Of a DNA stretch of 64,000 nt, positions 34,074 through 44,332 are shown in pieces; positions within the stretch are counted from its first letter, which is position 1, and every line of letters begins with the position of its first letter. A program made the position numbers and the translations under genes. Origin of the DNA: Erythrobacter aurantius. Lineage in GTDB: Bacteria > Pseudomonadota > Alphaproteobacteria > Sphingomonadales > Sphingomonadaceae. Below the pieces are notes generated by a model, which saw only the letters and a list, made by a program, of their open reading frames with translations, was not told where the DNA came from and made no database searches. The DNA lies in the NCBI RefSeq assembly GCF_023823125.1, contig NZ_CP090949.1, positions 2,504,001 to 2,568,000 of the forward strand, written 5' to 3'.

Positions 34074-34463
34074 TCAGACGCGGCGACGCTTGGACGGACG
34101 CACGCCGTTGTGCGGGATCGGCGTCACGTCACGGATCGAAGTGATGTTGAAGCCGACCGCTGCAAGACCGCGCAGCGCGCTTTCACGGCCCGAACCGGGG
34201 CCCTTCACTTCGACTTCGAGGGTGCGGACGCCGTGTTCGGCTGCCTTCTTGCCGGCGTCGTCGGCTGCAACCTGCGCTGCATACGGGGTCGACTTGCGGC
34301 TACCCTTGAAGCCCATCATCCCTGCCGAGGACCAGCTGATAGCATTGCCCTGAGCATCGGTGATGGTGATCATGGTGTTGTTGAAGCTGGCGTTGATATG
34401 CGCAACGCCGCTGGTGATGTTCTTCCTGTCGCGGCGCCTTACTTTGCCGGGTTCGCGTGCCAT
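34074..34463 (-). CDS. rpsK: 30S ribosomal protein S11
   Basis: 129 residues with the conserved [24 protein letters not shown] opening and a C-terminus [23 protein letters not shown]. Second gene of the alpha operon, between rpsM and rpoA. Confidence 0.98.
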   Translation of the reverse strand: MAREPGKVRRRDRKNITSGVAHINASFNNTMITITDAQGNAISWSSAGMMGFKGSRKSTPYAAQVAADDAGKKAAEHGVRTLEVEVKGPGSGRESALRGLAAVGFNITSIRDVTPIPHNGVRPSKRRRV

Positions 34464-34520
34464 TGTTCCAGTTCCTTATAAATGCGGAAAAAGGGAAAAG
34501 CCTCTGGTCGAAACCAGTGC

Positions 34521-34889
34521 TTACTTCTTCTTCCCTGCAATCGGCTTGGCCTTGCCCTTGCGGGTACGGGCGTTGGTGTGCGTGCGCTGGCCGCGAACGG
34601 GCAGGCCGTTACGGTGACGCAGGCCGCGATACGAGCGGAGGTCCATCAGGCGCTTGATGTTCATCGCGGTGTTGCGACGAAGATCGCCTTCGACGGTGTA
34701 GTCCGCGTCGATCGTTTCGCGGATACGCAGGACTTCCTCATCGGTGAGATCCTGAACGCGCGCGGTGTGCGGGATGCCAAGCTTGTCGGCGATCTGGACA
34801 GCCGTGGTGCGGCCAATTCCGTGAATGTAGGTGAGCGCGATGATAACGCGCTTGTTGGTGGGGATGTTTACCCCGGCAATACGAGCCAC
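34521..34889 (-). CDS. rpsM: 30S ribosomal protein S13
   Basis: 122 residues, [26 protein letters not shown], with C-terminal [22 protein letters not shown]. First gene of the alpha operon here; it is preceded by a 317-bp gap with a candidate promoter. Confidence 0.98.
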   Translation of the reverse strand: MARIAGVNIPTNKRVIIALTYIHGIGRTTAVQIADKLGIPHTARVQDLTDEEVLRIRETIDADYTVEGDLRRNTAMNIKRLMDLRSYRGLRHRNGLPVRGQRTHTNARTRKGKAKPIAGKKK

Positions 34890-35206
34890 TTAATTCTCCA
34901 TGCTCCACAGGGGCTTTGGCCTTGGGGCCACCCCTATCTCGACGCTAAAAACACCCGGCATGAACAAGACCGATGCTTAAACAGCAAAAGTCCGGTTGGC
35001 ACACCGCATACGGGCAGTGCCTGCCGGACTGGACTCGAACGTGTCGAATGAACGGCGCGCTTACGGTGATTCGAGTGATCCGTCAACCGTTGCACGCGCT
35101 GATTTGTCCGAGCCGCCCATATCGGCCGCTACGGCACGCTTTCAACCTGCGTAATACACCTTGCCCCCGCCTGTCAAAAAGGGGAAGCGGCTGGCGCGCC
35201 CGTTAC
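34890..35206 (-). other. Gap between the SRPBCC gene and rpsM
   Basis: No gene seen. The gap holds a possible promoter for rpsM (35151-35177) and would give a leader of over 200 bases. A GC-rich part with CCGGTTGGCACACC...GCCTGCCGG could fold, but I could not assign a regulatory RNA class. Confidence 0.4.
35151..35177 (-). promoter_or_regulatory. Candidate promoter for rpsM-rpsK-rpoA-rplQ
   Basis: On the minus strand TTGACA (35172-35177) is followed after 15 bases by TATTAC (35151-35156). The -35 is perfect; the spacer is short and the -10 only 4/6. Consistent with a separate transcript for the alpha operon downstream of a non-ribosomal gene. Confidence 0.4.
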
Positions 35207-35968
35207 CTAACTGCCCGGCTCGTTGGCCAGATCGTCAAACGCCTCGTCAACGCTGGCGCCGCGAGGCTCCTCCGTCTCGATAACCGCTTCGGGATCGATC
35301 GTGATGGGGGCCTCTCCCTCCACGTCGGACACAGCATCAGTTTCCGACTCAGGCTCGGGCTCAGGCTCAGGAGCAACAACCTGCGAAGGGACCCTGGGAG
35401 CAACGACCTGACCCAGCAGTTCGGAAAGGCGCGTGAGTTGCAGTGTCATCACGCCGTCAACCGCAGTCGAGATCACCGGCACCGGATAGCGCATCTTGCC
35501 GCCGACATTGTATTCCCAGACGATGCGCGTACCCTCGCCCTGCTCCGTTTCGACCTTGCTGATCGCGATCGTCAGGACCCCTGTCACCGGCTCGCTTTGC
35601 AGGGGACCAAGCGCTCCGCTCATCCGCAGTGCCACTTCGGGATAGGCCTGGATCACACGCATGTGCTCGACACTGCCTTCAAGTGTAATGCGCGCGTTGT
35701 CCTGCACTTCGGGAATGCGTTCGCAGAAACAGCCGCCGGCCTGCGGGGTGAGCGTCAGGTTGGCGGCATCGGCTGACCAGGTATGCTCGCTCGACCACCA
35801 CCGCGCCGGGCTGATCAGGGCAAGCCAGGTCGCCTTGGGATCGGCCTCCACCACCGCCTCGTTGCGGGTGATGAAGTGATCCTCGTCAGCCTGCACCACT
35901 TCGGCCCACCCAGGCGAAGCAGTGGCAGCCAGAGCCGCACCGGCCAGAAACAATGTTGATTTACGCAA
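35207..35968 (-). CDS. Secreted SRPBCC-like protein embedded in the ribosomal cluster
   Basis: A 253-residue protein with a signal peptide (LFLAGAALAATASPGWAE). Residues about 30-190 look like an SRPBCC (START-like) domain: VVEADPKATWLALISPARWW, LTPQAGGCFCERIP and GEGTRIVWEYNVGG. The C-terminal 60 residues are an acidic, Glu/Pro-rich tail. It is not ribosomal, and lies between adk and rpsM on the same strand. Ligand unknown; periplasmic. Confidence 0.75.
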   Translation of the reverse strand: MRKSTLFLAGAALAATASPGWAEVVQADEDHFITRNEAVVEADPKATWLALISPARWWSSEHTWSADAANLTLTPQAGGCFCERIPEVQDNARITLEGSVEHMRVIQAYPEVALRMSGALGPLQSEPVTGVLTIAISKVETEQGEGTRIVWEYNVGGKMRYPVPVISTAVDGVMTLQLTRLSELLGQVVAPRVPSQVVAPEPEPEPESETDAVSDVEGEAPITIDPEAVIETEEPRGASVDEAFDDLANEPGS

Positions 35969-36032
35969 GATCGCGTCCTCCTCGTCCCCTGCTCACTAGG
36001 GGATAAGGCAGGGGCTGGAAAGCCCGGATCGG

Positions 36033-36680
36033 TTATCCGGCGAGCACTGCATCCACAGCGGCGGCCACTTCGTCGATCCCGGCCATCCCGTCGACCCGTG
36101 TGACGATCCCGCGCGCTTCGTAACCCGGCAGAATCGGCGCGGTCTTGGCGCGGTATTCGTCCATGCGGGTGCGTACGGTTTCCTCATTGTCGTCGGGGCG
36201 ACGCTTGAACTCGGTCGAGCCGCAATTGTCGCACACGCCTTCCTTCGAGGGCGGATTGGCGGTGTCATGATAGAGCGCACCGCAGTTCCCGCAGGAGAAG
36301 CGACCGGTGATCCGCTCGACCAGAGCGTCCACATCGACTTCCAGTTCGATCACATGATCGAGCGTGCGGCCATGCTTCGCCAGCAGCGCATCGAGCTGAT
36401 CTGCCTGCGCCGCCGTGCGCGGGTATCCGTCAAAGATCGCACCTTGCGCCGCATCCATACCGGCAAGGTTTTCGTCGATAAGCGCGGACACGATGTCGTC
36501 GGAAACCAGTTCCCCGCGATCCATCACCGCCTTGGCTTCGATCCCGACAGGGGTCTGCGCCTTCACAGCCGCACGGAGCATGTCTCCGGTGGAAAGCTGC
36601 TTCATGCCGTGGCGCTCGACCAGACCGGCGCTCTGAGTGCCTTTGCCTGCCCCGGGAGGGCCAAGAAGAATGATGTTCAC
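36033..36680 (-). CDS. adk: Adenylate kinase
   Basis: 215 residues from GTG 36680; a TTG at 36689 is less likely because AGGGGG is spaced correctly only for the GTG. P-loop GPPGAGKGT, lid with four Cys (CGNC...CDNC), so a zinc-binding lid, and FDGYPRTAAQADQL. Catalyses 2 ADP to ATP plus AMP. Between secY and the SRPBCC gene, the alphaproteobacterial position. Confidence 0.97.
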   Translation of the reverse strand: MNIILLGPPGAGKGTQSAGLVERHGMKQLSTGDMLRAAVKAQTPVGIEAKAVMDRGELVSDDIVSALIDENLAGMDAAQGAIFDGYPRTAAQADQLDALLAKHGRTLDHVIELEVDVDALVERITGRFSCGNCGALYHDTANPPSKEGVCDNCGSTEFKRRPDDNEETVRTRMDEYRAKTAPILPGYEARGIVTRVDGMAGIDEVAAAVDAVLAG

Positions 36681-36757
36681 GAAAAACAACCCCCTTTTGA
36701 CGCGCGAATCGATTGGGTGTCCGCGCGCTTATGTGTGCCTGATCAGCACTCCATGCG

Positions 36758-38122
36758 TCAGCGCATGCGGCCTTTCAACTTAGCCTTCTTGATTAGATCG
36801 CCATACTGGTGGGCAAGCAGATGCGACTGCACCTGGCTGATGGTATCCACCGTCACGTTGACGACGATCAGAAGGCTGGTTCCGCCAAGGAACAGCGGGA
36901 TGCCGGTTTGTGCGATCATGTATTCGGGGACGACGCAAACGATGGTCAGATACATCGCGCCGACCACGGTGATCCGGGTGAGGACGTATTCCAGATAATC
37001 GGCGGTCCGCTTGCCCGGGCGAACGCCGGGAATGAAGCCGCCATTCTTCTTGAGGTTCTCTGCATTGTCCTCCGGGTCGAAAACGACCGCGGTGTAGAAG
37101 AAGCAGAAGAACACGATCAGGACGGAATACAGCGCCATGTAGATCGGCTGCCCATGCGCCAGATACTGGTTGAGCGTCACAATCGTCGAACCGACACCGC
37201 TGGTGGTGTCCACCGAACTGCCCGCGAACTGCGAAATCGTAAGCGGCAGCAGCAGCAGCGAGCTGGCGAAAATCGGGGGAATAACGCCTGCGGTGTTCAG
37301 CTTGAGCGGAAGGTAGGAATTTTCCGCCTGCATCATGCCGCGCTGGGTCGCGCGCTTGGGGTACTGGATCAACAGCCGCCGCTGCGCCCGCTCGACAAAG
37401 CTGATGAGCAGGATCAGCACGACGACCATCAGGATGAAGCCGATGATGATGCCCGGTGCGATGGAGCCGGTGCGGCCGCCTTCAAACAGGTTGGTGGCGA
37501 ATGTCGGAAACTGGGCGACGATGCCCGCCATGATGATCAGCGAAACGCCGTTGCCGATCCCGCGCGAGGTGATTTGCTCACCCAGCCACAAGAGGAACAT
37601 GGTGCCGCCGACAAGGCTGATGACCGCGCCGACACGGAAGCCGTAGCCGGGGTTCACAACTGCTGCGATGCCCTGCGAACTGGCGAAGCTTTCAAGACCC
37701 GTCGCCAGGAACCAGCCCTGGATCGCGCAAAGGAAAACGGTGCCGTAACGGGTGTACTGGTTGAGCTTCTGCCGCCCGGTCGCGCCCTCTTTCTTGAGCG
37801 CGGCGAGCGTCGGATGAAGTGCCGACGCCATCTGCACCACGATCGACGCGGTGATGTAAGGCATGACGCCAAGTGCGATGAGGCTCATGTTCGACAGCGC
37901 ACCGCCGGTGAACATGTTGAACATGTCGATGATGCCGCCCTGCGTCTGCGCAGCCAGTTCATCCAGCGCCTTGGGGTTGACCCCCGGCAGCGGCACGAAG
38001 CTGAGGAAGCGGAAAACGATCAGCGCACCGATGGTGAACCAGATGCGTTGGCGCAATTCGGTGGCCTGGGCGAAATTGCCAAGGTTGAGATTGCTGGCGA
38101 TATTATCGGCGCGTGATGCCAT
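36758..38122 (-). CDS. secY: Preprotein translocase subunit SecY
   Basis: 454 residues with ten hydrophobic segments, the pore-forming channel of the Sec translocon. Family regions include FNMFTGGALSNMSLIALGVMPYITASI and NLKKNGGFIPGVRPGKRTADYLE. Downstream of rplO as in the spc operon. Confidence 0.98.
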   Translation of the reverse strand: MASRADNIASNLNLGNFAQATELRQRIWFTIGALIVFRFLSFVPLPGVNPKALDELAAQTQGGIIDMFNMFTGGALSNMSLIALGVMPYITASIVVQMASALHPTLAALKKEGATGRQKLNQYTRYGTVFLCAIQGWFLATGLESFASSQGIAAVVNPGYGFRVGAVISLVGGTMFLLWLGEQITSRGIGNGVSLIIMAGIVAQFPTFATNLFEGGRTGSIAPGIIIGFILMVVVLILLISFVERAQRRLLIQYPKRATQRGMMQAENSYLPLKLNTAGVIPPIFASSLLLLPLTISQFAGSSVDTTSGVGSTIVTLNQYLAHGQPIYMALYSVLIVFFCFFYTAVVFDPEDNAENLKKNGGFIPGVRPGKRTADYLEYVLTRITVVGAMYLTIVCVVPEYMIAQTGIPLFLGGTSLLIVVNVTVDTISQVQSHLLAHQYGDLIKKAKLKGRMR

Positions 38123-38242
38123 GGTGTATCGTCGATCCTAATCTTTTGCCGGACCGCTCCCCATGGGGATGTCTCGGCTCAGAGACGATAAGTAGGGAGC
38201 AGGTGGCCCAATGTCGAACCCCTGCCCCCATGTTTTGTCGTA

Positions 38243-38758
38243 TTATTTACCGCGAGCGGCGCGGGCTTCCTTCTTGGCAGCCTTGACCTCGGCGTTGATC
38301 GGCGCGGTCACTTCGACGCTGCCGCCAGCCTTCTCGACGGCTGCGATCGCGCCCTTGGTCGCGCCGCTGACGACGAACTTGACCTTGGCCGAGATCTCGC
38401 CCTTGCCCAGCAGACGGACGCCGTCCTTGCCACCGCGAACAAGACCTGCTTCGCGCAGGACTTCTTCGGTGATGTCCTTCTTGGCATCGACCTTCTTGGC
38501 GTCGATGAACTTCTGGACCATGCCGATGTTCACTTCGGCGAAATCCTTGCCGAACGGATTATTGAAGCCGCGCTTCGGCAGGCGCATGTGCAGCGGCATC
38601 TGGCCGCCTTCAAAGCCCTTGATCGCCACGCCCGAACGGCTCTTCTGGCCCTTCTGACCGCGTGCCGAGGTCTTGCCCTTGCCCGAGCCGATACCACGGC
38701 CCACACGCATGCGGCCCTTGCGGGCACCGGAATTGTCACGGATGTCGTTGAGTTTCAT
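38243..38758 (-). CDS. rplO: 50S ribosomal protein L15
   Basis: 171 residues from ATG 38758 (a GTG at 38767 is an alternative), [22 protein letters not shown], with [20 protein letters not shown]. The C-terminal tail is Ala/Lys-rich and longer than usual. First ribosomal gene after the break in the spc operon. Confidence 0.97.
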   Translation of the reverse strand: MKLNDIRDNSGARKGRMRVGRGIGSGKGKTSARGQKGQKSRSGVAIKGFEGGQMPLHMRLPKRGFNNPFGKDFAEVNIGMVQKFIDAKKVDAKKDITEEVLREAGLVRGGKDGVRLLGKGEISAKVKFVVSGATKGAIAAVEKAGGSVEVTAPINAEVKAAKKEARAARGK

Positions 38759-38908
38759 TGTGTGCACTCGCTTTCGCTTTCTGACGGCCCCACCACGGGG
38801 CTACGCGCTATGGAAGCGGCGCCCCTAGCGGAGGGGAGCGCGCGGCGCAAGGGGCAATCGGGCGCGCAAAGGCGCCCTGCCCCGGTCTGTAGCCAAAGAC
38901 TGCGCGGA

Positions 38909-39352
38909 TTACTGGCCGTACACACCAATGCCGTAATAGCACGGCTCGACATTGCAGGTGATCATGCGCGTCCGGATGCGAAAACGGGCGTTCCTGATCG
39001 GCGTGACTTCTACGATCGGCGTGTCGTCATCCAGCACGTCTTCGTCGATCAGATTGTTGTTCTCGTCATACAACCACAGATCGATGTCCGAGCAATCGCC
39101 ATCGCATTGCGCGATGATCATATAGCTGGTTCCGGCATCGAGATCGATCGTGACCTGCTTTTCCTGACCTTCGCTCAGCTGGCCGTTGTAGCGCGAATGG
39201 GTCGAATTGTAGCCGTTGTTGCGCGCAAGCCCCTCTGCCGCATCAAGCAGGCTATTGACCAGATCCTGATGGCTGTTCTGGGCAAGAGCCGGAACACCGG
39301 CGCCTGCAACAAGCGCCATGGCCCCCGCGGCCGACAGTGCGATCTTTGTCAT
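38909..39352 (-). CDS. Secreted hypothetical protein inside the spc operon
   Basis: A 147-residue protein from ATG 39352, with a signal peptide (ALSAAGAMALVAGAGVPALAQ). The mature part has VTIDLDAGTSYMIIAQCDGDCSDIDLWLYDENNN, a compact beta-sandwich-like stretch reminiscent of pre-peptidase C-terminal domains, with CDGDC and CNVEPC as possible disulfides. It sits between rpmD, whose transcript ends at an intrinsic terminator (39437-39468), and rplO. Not ribosomal; function unknown. Confidence 0.75.
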   Translation of the reverse strand: MTKIALSAAGAMALVAGAGVPALAQNSHQDLVNSLLDAAEGLARNNGYNSTHSRYNGQLSEGQEKQVTIDLDAGTSYMIIAQCDGDCSDIDLWLYDENNNLIDEDVLDDDTPIVEVTPIRNARFRIRTRMITCNVEPCYYGIGVYGQ

Positions 39353-39436
39353 TACCCTCACGTCATTCCCCTCGCATTCCCGATCAAGCGGCCCGCCCCA
39401 ATAAGTATCACCCGCATCTGAGTCGGCATAGCGGAT

Positions 39437-39468
39437 AAAAAAAGCCCCGGCCGAACGACCGGGGCTTT
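39437..39468 (-). terminator. Intrinsic terminator after rpmD, inside the spc operon
   Basis: AAAGCCCCGG (39441-39450) pairs with CCGGGGCTTT (39459-39468) around eight bases. On the minus strand the hairpin runs into seven T. It lies 26 bp after the rpmD stop, so the spc transcript would end there. Confidence 0.85.
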
Positions 39469-39494
39469 GATTGTTTCGTTGCAGGCGATCGCGC

Positions 39495-39671
39495 TTAGTC
39501 GATCACTTTCACCAGATGCGGGATCTTGGCGACTGCACCGCGCACCTCGGGGGTGTCCTGACGCTCGACGACCTTGTGCATCTTGTTCAGCCCGAGACCG
39601 ATGAGGATCTTGCGCTGGCTTTCAGGGCGACGGATCGGCGAACCGATCTGCTTGATCTTGATGGTAGCCAT
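39495..39671 (-). CDS. rpmD: 50S ribosomal protein L30
   Basis: 58 residues, [16 protein letters not shown] and ending HLVKVID, short enough to be missed by many ORF callers. The frame runs from ATG 39671 to TAA at 39495. The [11 protein letters not shown] motif is typical. Directly after rpsE. Confidence 0.95.
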   Translation of the reverse strand: MATIKIKQIGSPIRRPESQRKILIGLGLNKMHKVVERQDTPEVRGAVAKIPHLVKVID

Positions 39672-39677
39672 TGATCG

Positions 39678-40391
39678 TTACTCCACAATAGCCGCAGCTT
39701 CGGCTTCTGCCTCGGCTGCACTTGCACCACCGCGACCGAGCAGGTCAGCGACCTTCTTGCCGCGACGCTGGGCAACCGACTTCGGCGAAGTCTGGTCCTG
39801 CAGCGCGTCAAAGGTGGCGCGGATCATGTTGTAGGGGTTCGAAGTGCCGACCGACTTGGTCACCACGTCTGCAACGCCCAGGCTTTCGAACACGGCGCGC
39901 ATCGGACCACCGGCGATGATGCCGGTACCCGGAGGCGCGGTGCGGACGGTTACCTTGCCGGCACCGAAACGGCCGTTGCCGTCATGGTGCAGCGTGCGAC
40001 CTTCCTTGAGCGGGACGCGGATCATCTTCTTGCGAGCGGCTGCGGTAGCCTTGGTGATGGCTTCCGGCACTTCACGGGCCTTGCCGTGACCAAAGCCGAC
40101 GCGGCCCTGACCGTCACCAACCACAACCAGAGCGGCGAAACCGAAGCGCTTACCGCCCTTCACCGTCTTGGACACGCGGTTGATGTGCACCAGCTTCTCG
40201 ATGATGCCGTCGTCTTCTTCCTCGCGCTTGCCGCGACGATCGTCACGACCGCCACGACCGCGACCACGGCCTTCACCGTCACGGCCGCCACGGCCACGAC
40301 CGCGACCACGGCCCTGCTGCTCTTCGGCACCGGTTTCGGTGGCTTCCGCCGGAGCTTCGGTGGTTTCGATGTTGTTTTCTTCAGCCATCAT
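39678..40391 (-). CDS. rpsE: 30S ribosomal protein S5 with RG-rich N-terminal extension
   Basis: 237 residues. The core domain from about residue 62 is standard ([30 protein letters not shown]). Before it lies a low-complexity extension of about 60 residues: a Glu/Thr/Ala-rich stretch, then Arg-Gly repeats ([19 protein letters not shown]). E. coli S5 lacks it. Two adjacent ATGs (40391 and 40388) are possible starts; the first overlaps the rplR stop (TGATG). Confidence 0.97.
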   Translation of the reverse strand: MMAEENNIETTEAPAEATETGAEEQQGRGRGRGRGGRDGEGRGRGRGGRDDRRGKREEEDDGIIEKLVHINRVSKTVKGGKRFGFAALVVVGDGQGRVGFGHGKAREVPEAITKATAAARKKMIRVPLKEGRTLHHDGNGRFGAGKVTVRTAPPGTGIIAGGPMRAVFESLGVADVVTKSVGTSNPYNMIRATFDALQDQTSPKSVAQRRGKKVADLLGRGGASAAEAEAEAAAIVE

Positions 40392-40735
40392 CAGAACTCC
40401 AGCCCGCCTTCGCGAGCGGCATCGGCCAGCGCCTTGACGCGGCCATGGAAAAGGAACCCGCCGCGATCGAACACGACAGTGGTCACGCCAGCCTTCTTGG
40501 CGGCAGCGGCGATGTCCTTGCCCACCTGGACGGCGGCATCGACATTCGCACCCGAAGCCTTCGAACCGAGGGTCGAAGCGGCAGCAACGGTCTTGCCCTG
40601 GGCATCATCGATGATCTGGGCGTAGATGTGCTTGCCGGTGCGGTGCACGGACAGACGCGGCTTGCCACCGGCACGAGCGCGAAGCGCGGTGCGGACGCGG
40701 CGGCGGCGACGTTCGAAAAGGGAAAGCTTTGCCAT
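40391..40735 (-). CDS. rplR: 50S ribosomal protein L18
   Basis: 114 residues, [19 protein letters not shown], ending [17 protein letters not shown]. The ATG at 40735 is preferred to an upstream frame that runs through rplF. Binds 5S rRNA by family. Confidence 0.97.
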   Translation of the reverse strand: MAKLSLFERRRRRVRTALRARAGGKPRLSVHRTGKHIYAQIIDDAQGKTVAAASTLGSKASGANVDAAVQVGKDIAAAAKKAGVTTVVFDRGGFLFHGRVKALADAAREGGLEF

Positions 40736-40736
40736 C

Positions 40737-41270
40737 TTACTTCTTCTTCCCTTCCTTGCGGAAGATGTACTCGCCGCGATACTTGATACCCTTGCCCTTG
40801 TAAGGCTCAGGCTTACGGAATTCGCGGACTTCGGCAGCAAACTGGCCAACGGCCTGCTTGTCGATGCCGGAAATCTCGACCGTGGTCTGATCCGGAGTGT
40901 TGACCGTCAGGCCATCGGGAACCGGCAGATCGACGTCGTGGCTGAAACCGAGCTCAAGCTTCAGGGTGTTGCCCTGCGCCTTGGCACGATAACCAACGCC
41001 CGAAATTTCAAGCGTCTTGGTGAAACCTTCGGTCACACCTTCAACCAGGTTGGCGACGAGCGTGCGCTGCATGCCCCAGAAGGCGCGAGCCTGCTTGCTG
41101 TCGTTGGCCGGGTTCACGGCGATCTGACCGTCTTCGACCTTGTAGTCGATCAGGTCGGACAGGCCCATCGAAAGGGTGCCCTTGGGCCCCTTCACGCTGA
41201 GCGTGCCGTTGTCGATATTGGCCGTCACCCCCGCGGGGATCGCGACCGGCTTTTTACCAATGCGGCTCAT
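40737..41270 (-). CDS. rplF: 50S ribosomal protein L6
   Basis: 177 residues, [19 protein letters not shown], with C-terminal [25 protein letters not shown]. Starts in the rpsH stop (1-bp overlap). Confidence 0.98.
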   Translation of the reverse strand: MSRIGKKPVAIPAGVTANIDNGTLSVKGPKGTLSMGLSDLIDYKVEDGQIAVNPANDSKQARAFWGMQRTLVANLVEGVTEGFTKTLEISGVGYRAKAQGNTLKLELGFSHDVDLPVPDGLTVNTPDQTTVEISGIDKQAVGQFAAEVREFRKPEPYKGKGIKYRGEYIFRKEGKKK

Positions 41271-41665
41271 CAGAAGACCTCCGCGAGCACTTCGCCGCCG
41301 ACCTTGTTGGCGCGCGCTTCAGCGTCCGAAAGGACACCGCGCGGGGTCGAGACGATGGTGATGCCAAGGCCGTTGCGCACGGTCGGAAGATCCTGCGATC
41401 CCGAATAGACGCGGCGGCCTGGCTTGGAAACGCGAGCGACATGCTTGATCGCAGGCTCGCCCTCGAAGTACTTCAGTTCGATCCGCAGCGCCTTGTGCGG
41501 GCCGCTCTCGTCTTCGCTGTAGCCGCGAATGTAACCTTCGCGGGTGAGCACTTCGAGAACGTTCGCACGCAGCTTGGAAGCGGGCGAAAGGACGCTGTCC
41601 TTCTTCGCACGCTGGCCGTTGCGGATGCGGGTGAGCATATCACCCAAAGGATCGGTCATAGCCAT
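41270..41665 (-). CDS. rpsH: 30S ribosomal protein S8
   Basis: 131 residues, [23 protein letters not shown]-terminal [21 protein letters not shown]. Standard spc-operon position after rpsN. Confidence 0.98.
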   Translation of the reverse strand: MAMTDPLGDMLTRIRNGQRAKKDSVLSPASKLRANVLEVLTREGYIRGYSEDESGPHKALRIELKYFEGEPAIKHVARVSKPGRRVYSGSQDLPTVRNGLGITIVSTPRGVLSDAEARANKVGGEVLAEVF

Positions 41666-41676
41666 CTGTCAGTTCC

Positions 41677-41982
41677 TCACCAGCTCGACTTCGTCAGACC
41701 AGGGATCATGCCCCGGTTGCCGAGTTGACGCAGTTCGATACGGTTGATGCCGAACTTGCGGTAGTAGCCGCGCGGGCGGCCGGTGGTGGCGCAGCGATTG
41801 CGCACGCGAGTGGGATTCGCATTGCGCGGAATCTCAGCCATCTTGAGCCGGGCCATCAGACGCTCGGTCTCGTCGAGGCTTTCGTCATCCGCGATCGCCT
41901 TCAGCTTTTCGTACTTCGCTGCGTATTTCTGGACGAGCTTCTTGCGACGCTCGTTTTTGTTGATCGAACTCAGTTTCGCCAT
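41677..41982 (-). CDS. rpsN: 30S ribosomal protein S14
   Basis: 101 residues, the long zinc-free form: it has [17 protein letters not shown] but lacks the CxxC pairs of zinc-binding S14. Ends [17 protein letters not shown]. Confidence 0.98.
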   Translation of the reverse strand: MAKLSSINKNERRKKLVQKYAAKYEKLKAIADDESLDETERLMARLKMAEIPRNANPTRVRNRCATTGRPRGYYRKFGINRIELRQLGNRGMIPGLTKSSW

Positions 41983-42028
41983 TGGACTTAAGCTCTCTTC
42001 TTTCGTGTCTTGTGTCTAAGGAAACGGC

Positions 42029-42607
42029 TTACGCCGCTTCCTTCTGTTCGCCAGCTTCGCCCTGGAACGGGAAACCGAACAGGCGCAGCAGTTCGCGCGC
42101 TTCTTCGTCCGTCTTGGCGGTGGTGGTGATGATGATGTCCATGCCCCGGACCTTTTCGATCTTGTCGTAGCTGATCTCGGGGAAGATGATCTGTTCCTTG
42201 ATGCCCATGGCGTAGTTGCCACGGCCGTCGAACGACTTGGGGTTGAGGCCACGGAAGTCGCGGATACGCGGCATCGCGATGGTCACCAAACGGTCGAGGA
42301 ATTCATACATGCGGTCACGGCGCAGGTTGACCTTGCAGCCGATCGGCATGCCGTCGCGCAGCTTGAACTGTGCGATCGACTTCTTCGCCTTGGTGATAAC
42401 CGGCTTCTGACCAGCGATCAGCGCCATTTCCTCGGCAGCCGTCGTCACCTTCTTCTTGTCCTGGCTCGCTTCGCCCACGCCCATGTTGAGCGTGATCTTT
42501 TCGAGCTTGGGAACCTGAAGACGGTTCACGTAGCCGAACTTCTCGGTCATGGCCTTGACGATTTCCTCGTCATACTTGGCCTTCATGCGAGGCGTGTAAT
42601 CAGCCAT
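42029..42607 (-). CDS. rplE: 50S ribosomal protein L5
   Basis: 192 residues from ATG 42607, [20 protein letters not shown], with [17 protein letters not shown] region and C-terminal [20 protein letters not shown]. The start overlaps the rplX stop by 8 bp. Confidence 0.97.
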   Translation of the reverse strand: MADYTPRMKAKYDEEIVKAMTEKFGYVNRLQVPKLEKITLNMGVGEASQDKKKVTTAAEEMALIAGQKPVITKAKKSIAQFKLRDGMPIGCKVNLRRDRMYEFLDRLVTIAMPRIRDFRGLNPKSFDGRGNYAMGIKEQIIFPEISYDKIEKVRGMDIIITTTAKTDEEARELLRLFGFPFQGEAGEQKEAA

Positions 42608-42920
42608 CGATGGTCTCCCCACTCTTCACGGCAACACGCACCTTCTTGCCGTCCTTTTCTTCGAAACGGACGCGGGTGGGCTTGCCATCCTTGGGATCGG
42701 CCAGAGCGACCTTGGAGATGTGCATCGGAGCGGGAAAACGCTCAATGCCACCCTGCGGGTTCATCTGGCTGGGCTTGCGGTGACGGGTTGCGACGTTGAC
42801 GCCTTCGACAACGATCTTGCCATCCTTCGGCATGACCTTGCTGACGGTGCCGGTGCGGCCCTTGTCCTTGCCGGACAGAACGACGACGCTGTCACCCTTC
42901 TTGATCTTTGCAGCACCCAT
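42600..42920 (-). CDS. rplX: 50S ribosomal protein L24
   Basis: 106 residues with the KOW motif [20 protein letters not shown]. Follows rplN closely (2-bp gap). Confidence 0.98.
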   Translation of the reverse strand: MGAAKIKKGDSVVVLSGKDKGRTGTVSKVMPKDGKIVVEGVNVATRHRKPSQMNPQGGIERFPAPMHISKVALADPKDGKPTRVRFEEKDGKKVRVAVKSGETIDG

Positions 42921-42922
42921 GA

Positions 42923-43291
42923 TCAGAGCACCTCCGGAGCGAGCGAGATAATCTTCATGAAGCCGCGGCCACGCAGTTCACGAACCACCGGGCCAAAGAT
43001 ACGGGTGCCAATCGGCTCCTCGTTCTTGTTGACCAGCACGGCGGCGTTGCTGTCGAAGCGGATCACGCTGCCATCGGGGCGGCGGACGTCCTTCTTGGTG
43101 CGCACGATGACGGCGCGATGAACGTCGCCCTTCTTCACCTTTGCGCGCGGCTGGGCTTCCTTGATGGAAACCACGATCACGTCGCCAACGGAGGCAAAAC
43201 GACGCTTCGACCCGCCCAGCACCTTGATGCACTGGACGCGCTTAGCGCCGCTGTTGTCCGCGACGTCGAGATTGGATTGCATCTGGATCAT
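42923..43291 (-). CDS. rplN: 50S ribosomal protein L14
   Basis: 122 residues, [21 protein letters not shown], ending [22 protein letters not shown] 72-bp gap separates it from rpsQ. Confidence 0.98.
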   Translation of the reverse strand: MIQMQSNLDVADNSGAKRVQCIKVLGGSKRRFASVGDVIVVSIKEAQPRAKVKKGDVHRAVIVRTKKDVRRPDGSVIRFDSNAAVLVNKNEEPIGTRIFGPVVRELRGRGFMKIISLAPEVL

Positions 43292-43363
43292 TGATCCGTT
43301 TCCTTCTCTTGGCTTGCCAAGACACCCGATTTCTGGCCGGGGCCTGGCAGTTCCTACGTCAGA

Positions 43364-43654
43364 TTACTGTCCTGCCGCCTCGACATCGAGATCGGCTTCG
43401 ATCGCCTGCACCCCGCCGGCCACGACACGGTCCTTGACGGCCCAGGTCTTGGTCTTGGAGATCGGCTTGGTCTCTTCGATCCGCACGACATCGCCAATGG
43501 TGTACTCATTGGCTTCGTCATGGGCGTGATACTTCTTCGAACGACGGATGATCTTCCCGTAAAGCGGGTGCTTCACCTTGCGCTCGACCAGAACGGTTAC
43601 AGTCTTGTCGGTCTTGTCGGAGGTGACGGTCCCGATCAGAATACGTTTCGGCAT
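43364..43654 (-). CDS. rpsQ: 30S ribosomal protein S17
   Basis: 96 residues, [21 protein letters not shown], with a C-terminal extension ([15 protein letters not shown]) beyond the usual fold. Confidence 0.97.
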   Translation of the reverse strand: MPKRILIGTVTSDKTDKTVTVLVERKVKHPLYGKIIRRSKKYHAHDEANEYTIGDVVRIEETKPISKTKTWAVKDRVVAGGVQAIEADLDVEAAGQ

Positions 43655-43664
43655 TGTCTACTCC

Positions 43665-43874
43665 TTAAGCCTTGGCTGCCGAAGCAGCGCGCTCGTTCTG
43701 CAGCGTCTTGATCTGGGCGATCGTGCGACGCACTTCGCGGATGCGCGAAGGCTTTTCGAGCTGGTTGGTCGCTGCCTGGAAGCGCAGGTTGAACTGCTCA
43801 CGCTTCAGCTCGGTGAGCTCGGCGCTGAGCTGATCATCAGTCTTCGTGCGAAGATCCTCGATTGCGTTTGCCAT
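43665..43874 (-). CDS. rpmC: 50S ribosomal protein L29
   Basis: 69 residues, a two-helix hairpin: LRTKTDDQLSAELTELKREQ and RRTIAQIKTLQNERA. Start overlaps the rplP stop by 1 bp. Confidence 0.97.
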   Translation of the reverse strand: MANAIEDLRTKTDDQLSAELTELKREQFNLRFQAATNQLEKPSRIREVRRTIAQIKTLQNERAASAAKA

Positions 43875-44311
43875 TACTTGTCACCTCCCAGGTGCGAGGT
43901 GTCGCCCAGTCGGGCCACGACCTTGGTCTTGATCGGCAGCTTCATCGCGGCGCGTTCAAACGCAAGCGCGGCAAGCGGACCGGGGACGCCGTCCAGTTCG
44001 AACAGGATGCGGCCCGGCTTGACGCGAGCTGCCCAGTATTCGACCGAGCCCTTGCCCTTACCCTGACGAACTTCGGCCGGCTTCTTCGACACCGGCACGT
44101 CCGGGAAGACGCGGATCCACAGACGACCCTGACGCTTCATCGCGCGCGTGATGGCACGACGAGCAGCCTCGATCTGGCGAGCGGTGATACGCTCCGGCTC
44201 AAGAGCCTTCAGACCATAGGCGCCAAAGTTCAGCGTGGTACCGCCCTTTGCATCGCCCTTGATCCGGCCCTTGAAGGCCTTGCGATATTTCATTTTCTTC
44301 GGTTGCAGCAT
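43874..44311 (-). CDS. rplP: 50S ribosomal protein L16
   Basis: 145 residues, [19 protein letters not shown], with [20 protein letters not shown] and the loop [12 protein letters not shown]. Confidence 0.98.
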   Translation of the reverse strand: MLQPKKMKYRKAFKGRIKGDAKGGTTLNFGAYGLKALEPERITARQIEAARRAITRAMKRQGRLWIRVFPDVPVSKKPAEVRQGKGKGSVEYWAARVKPGRILFELDGVPGPLAALAFERAAMKLPIKTKVVARLGDTSHLGGDK

Positions 44312-44332
44312 TTTCTCTTACCTATCCTGCAA

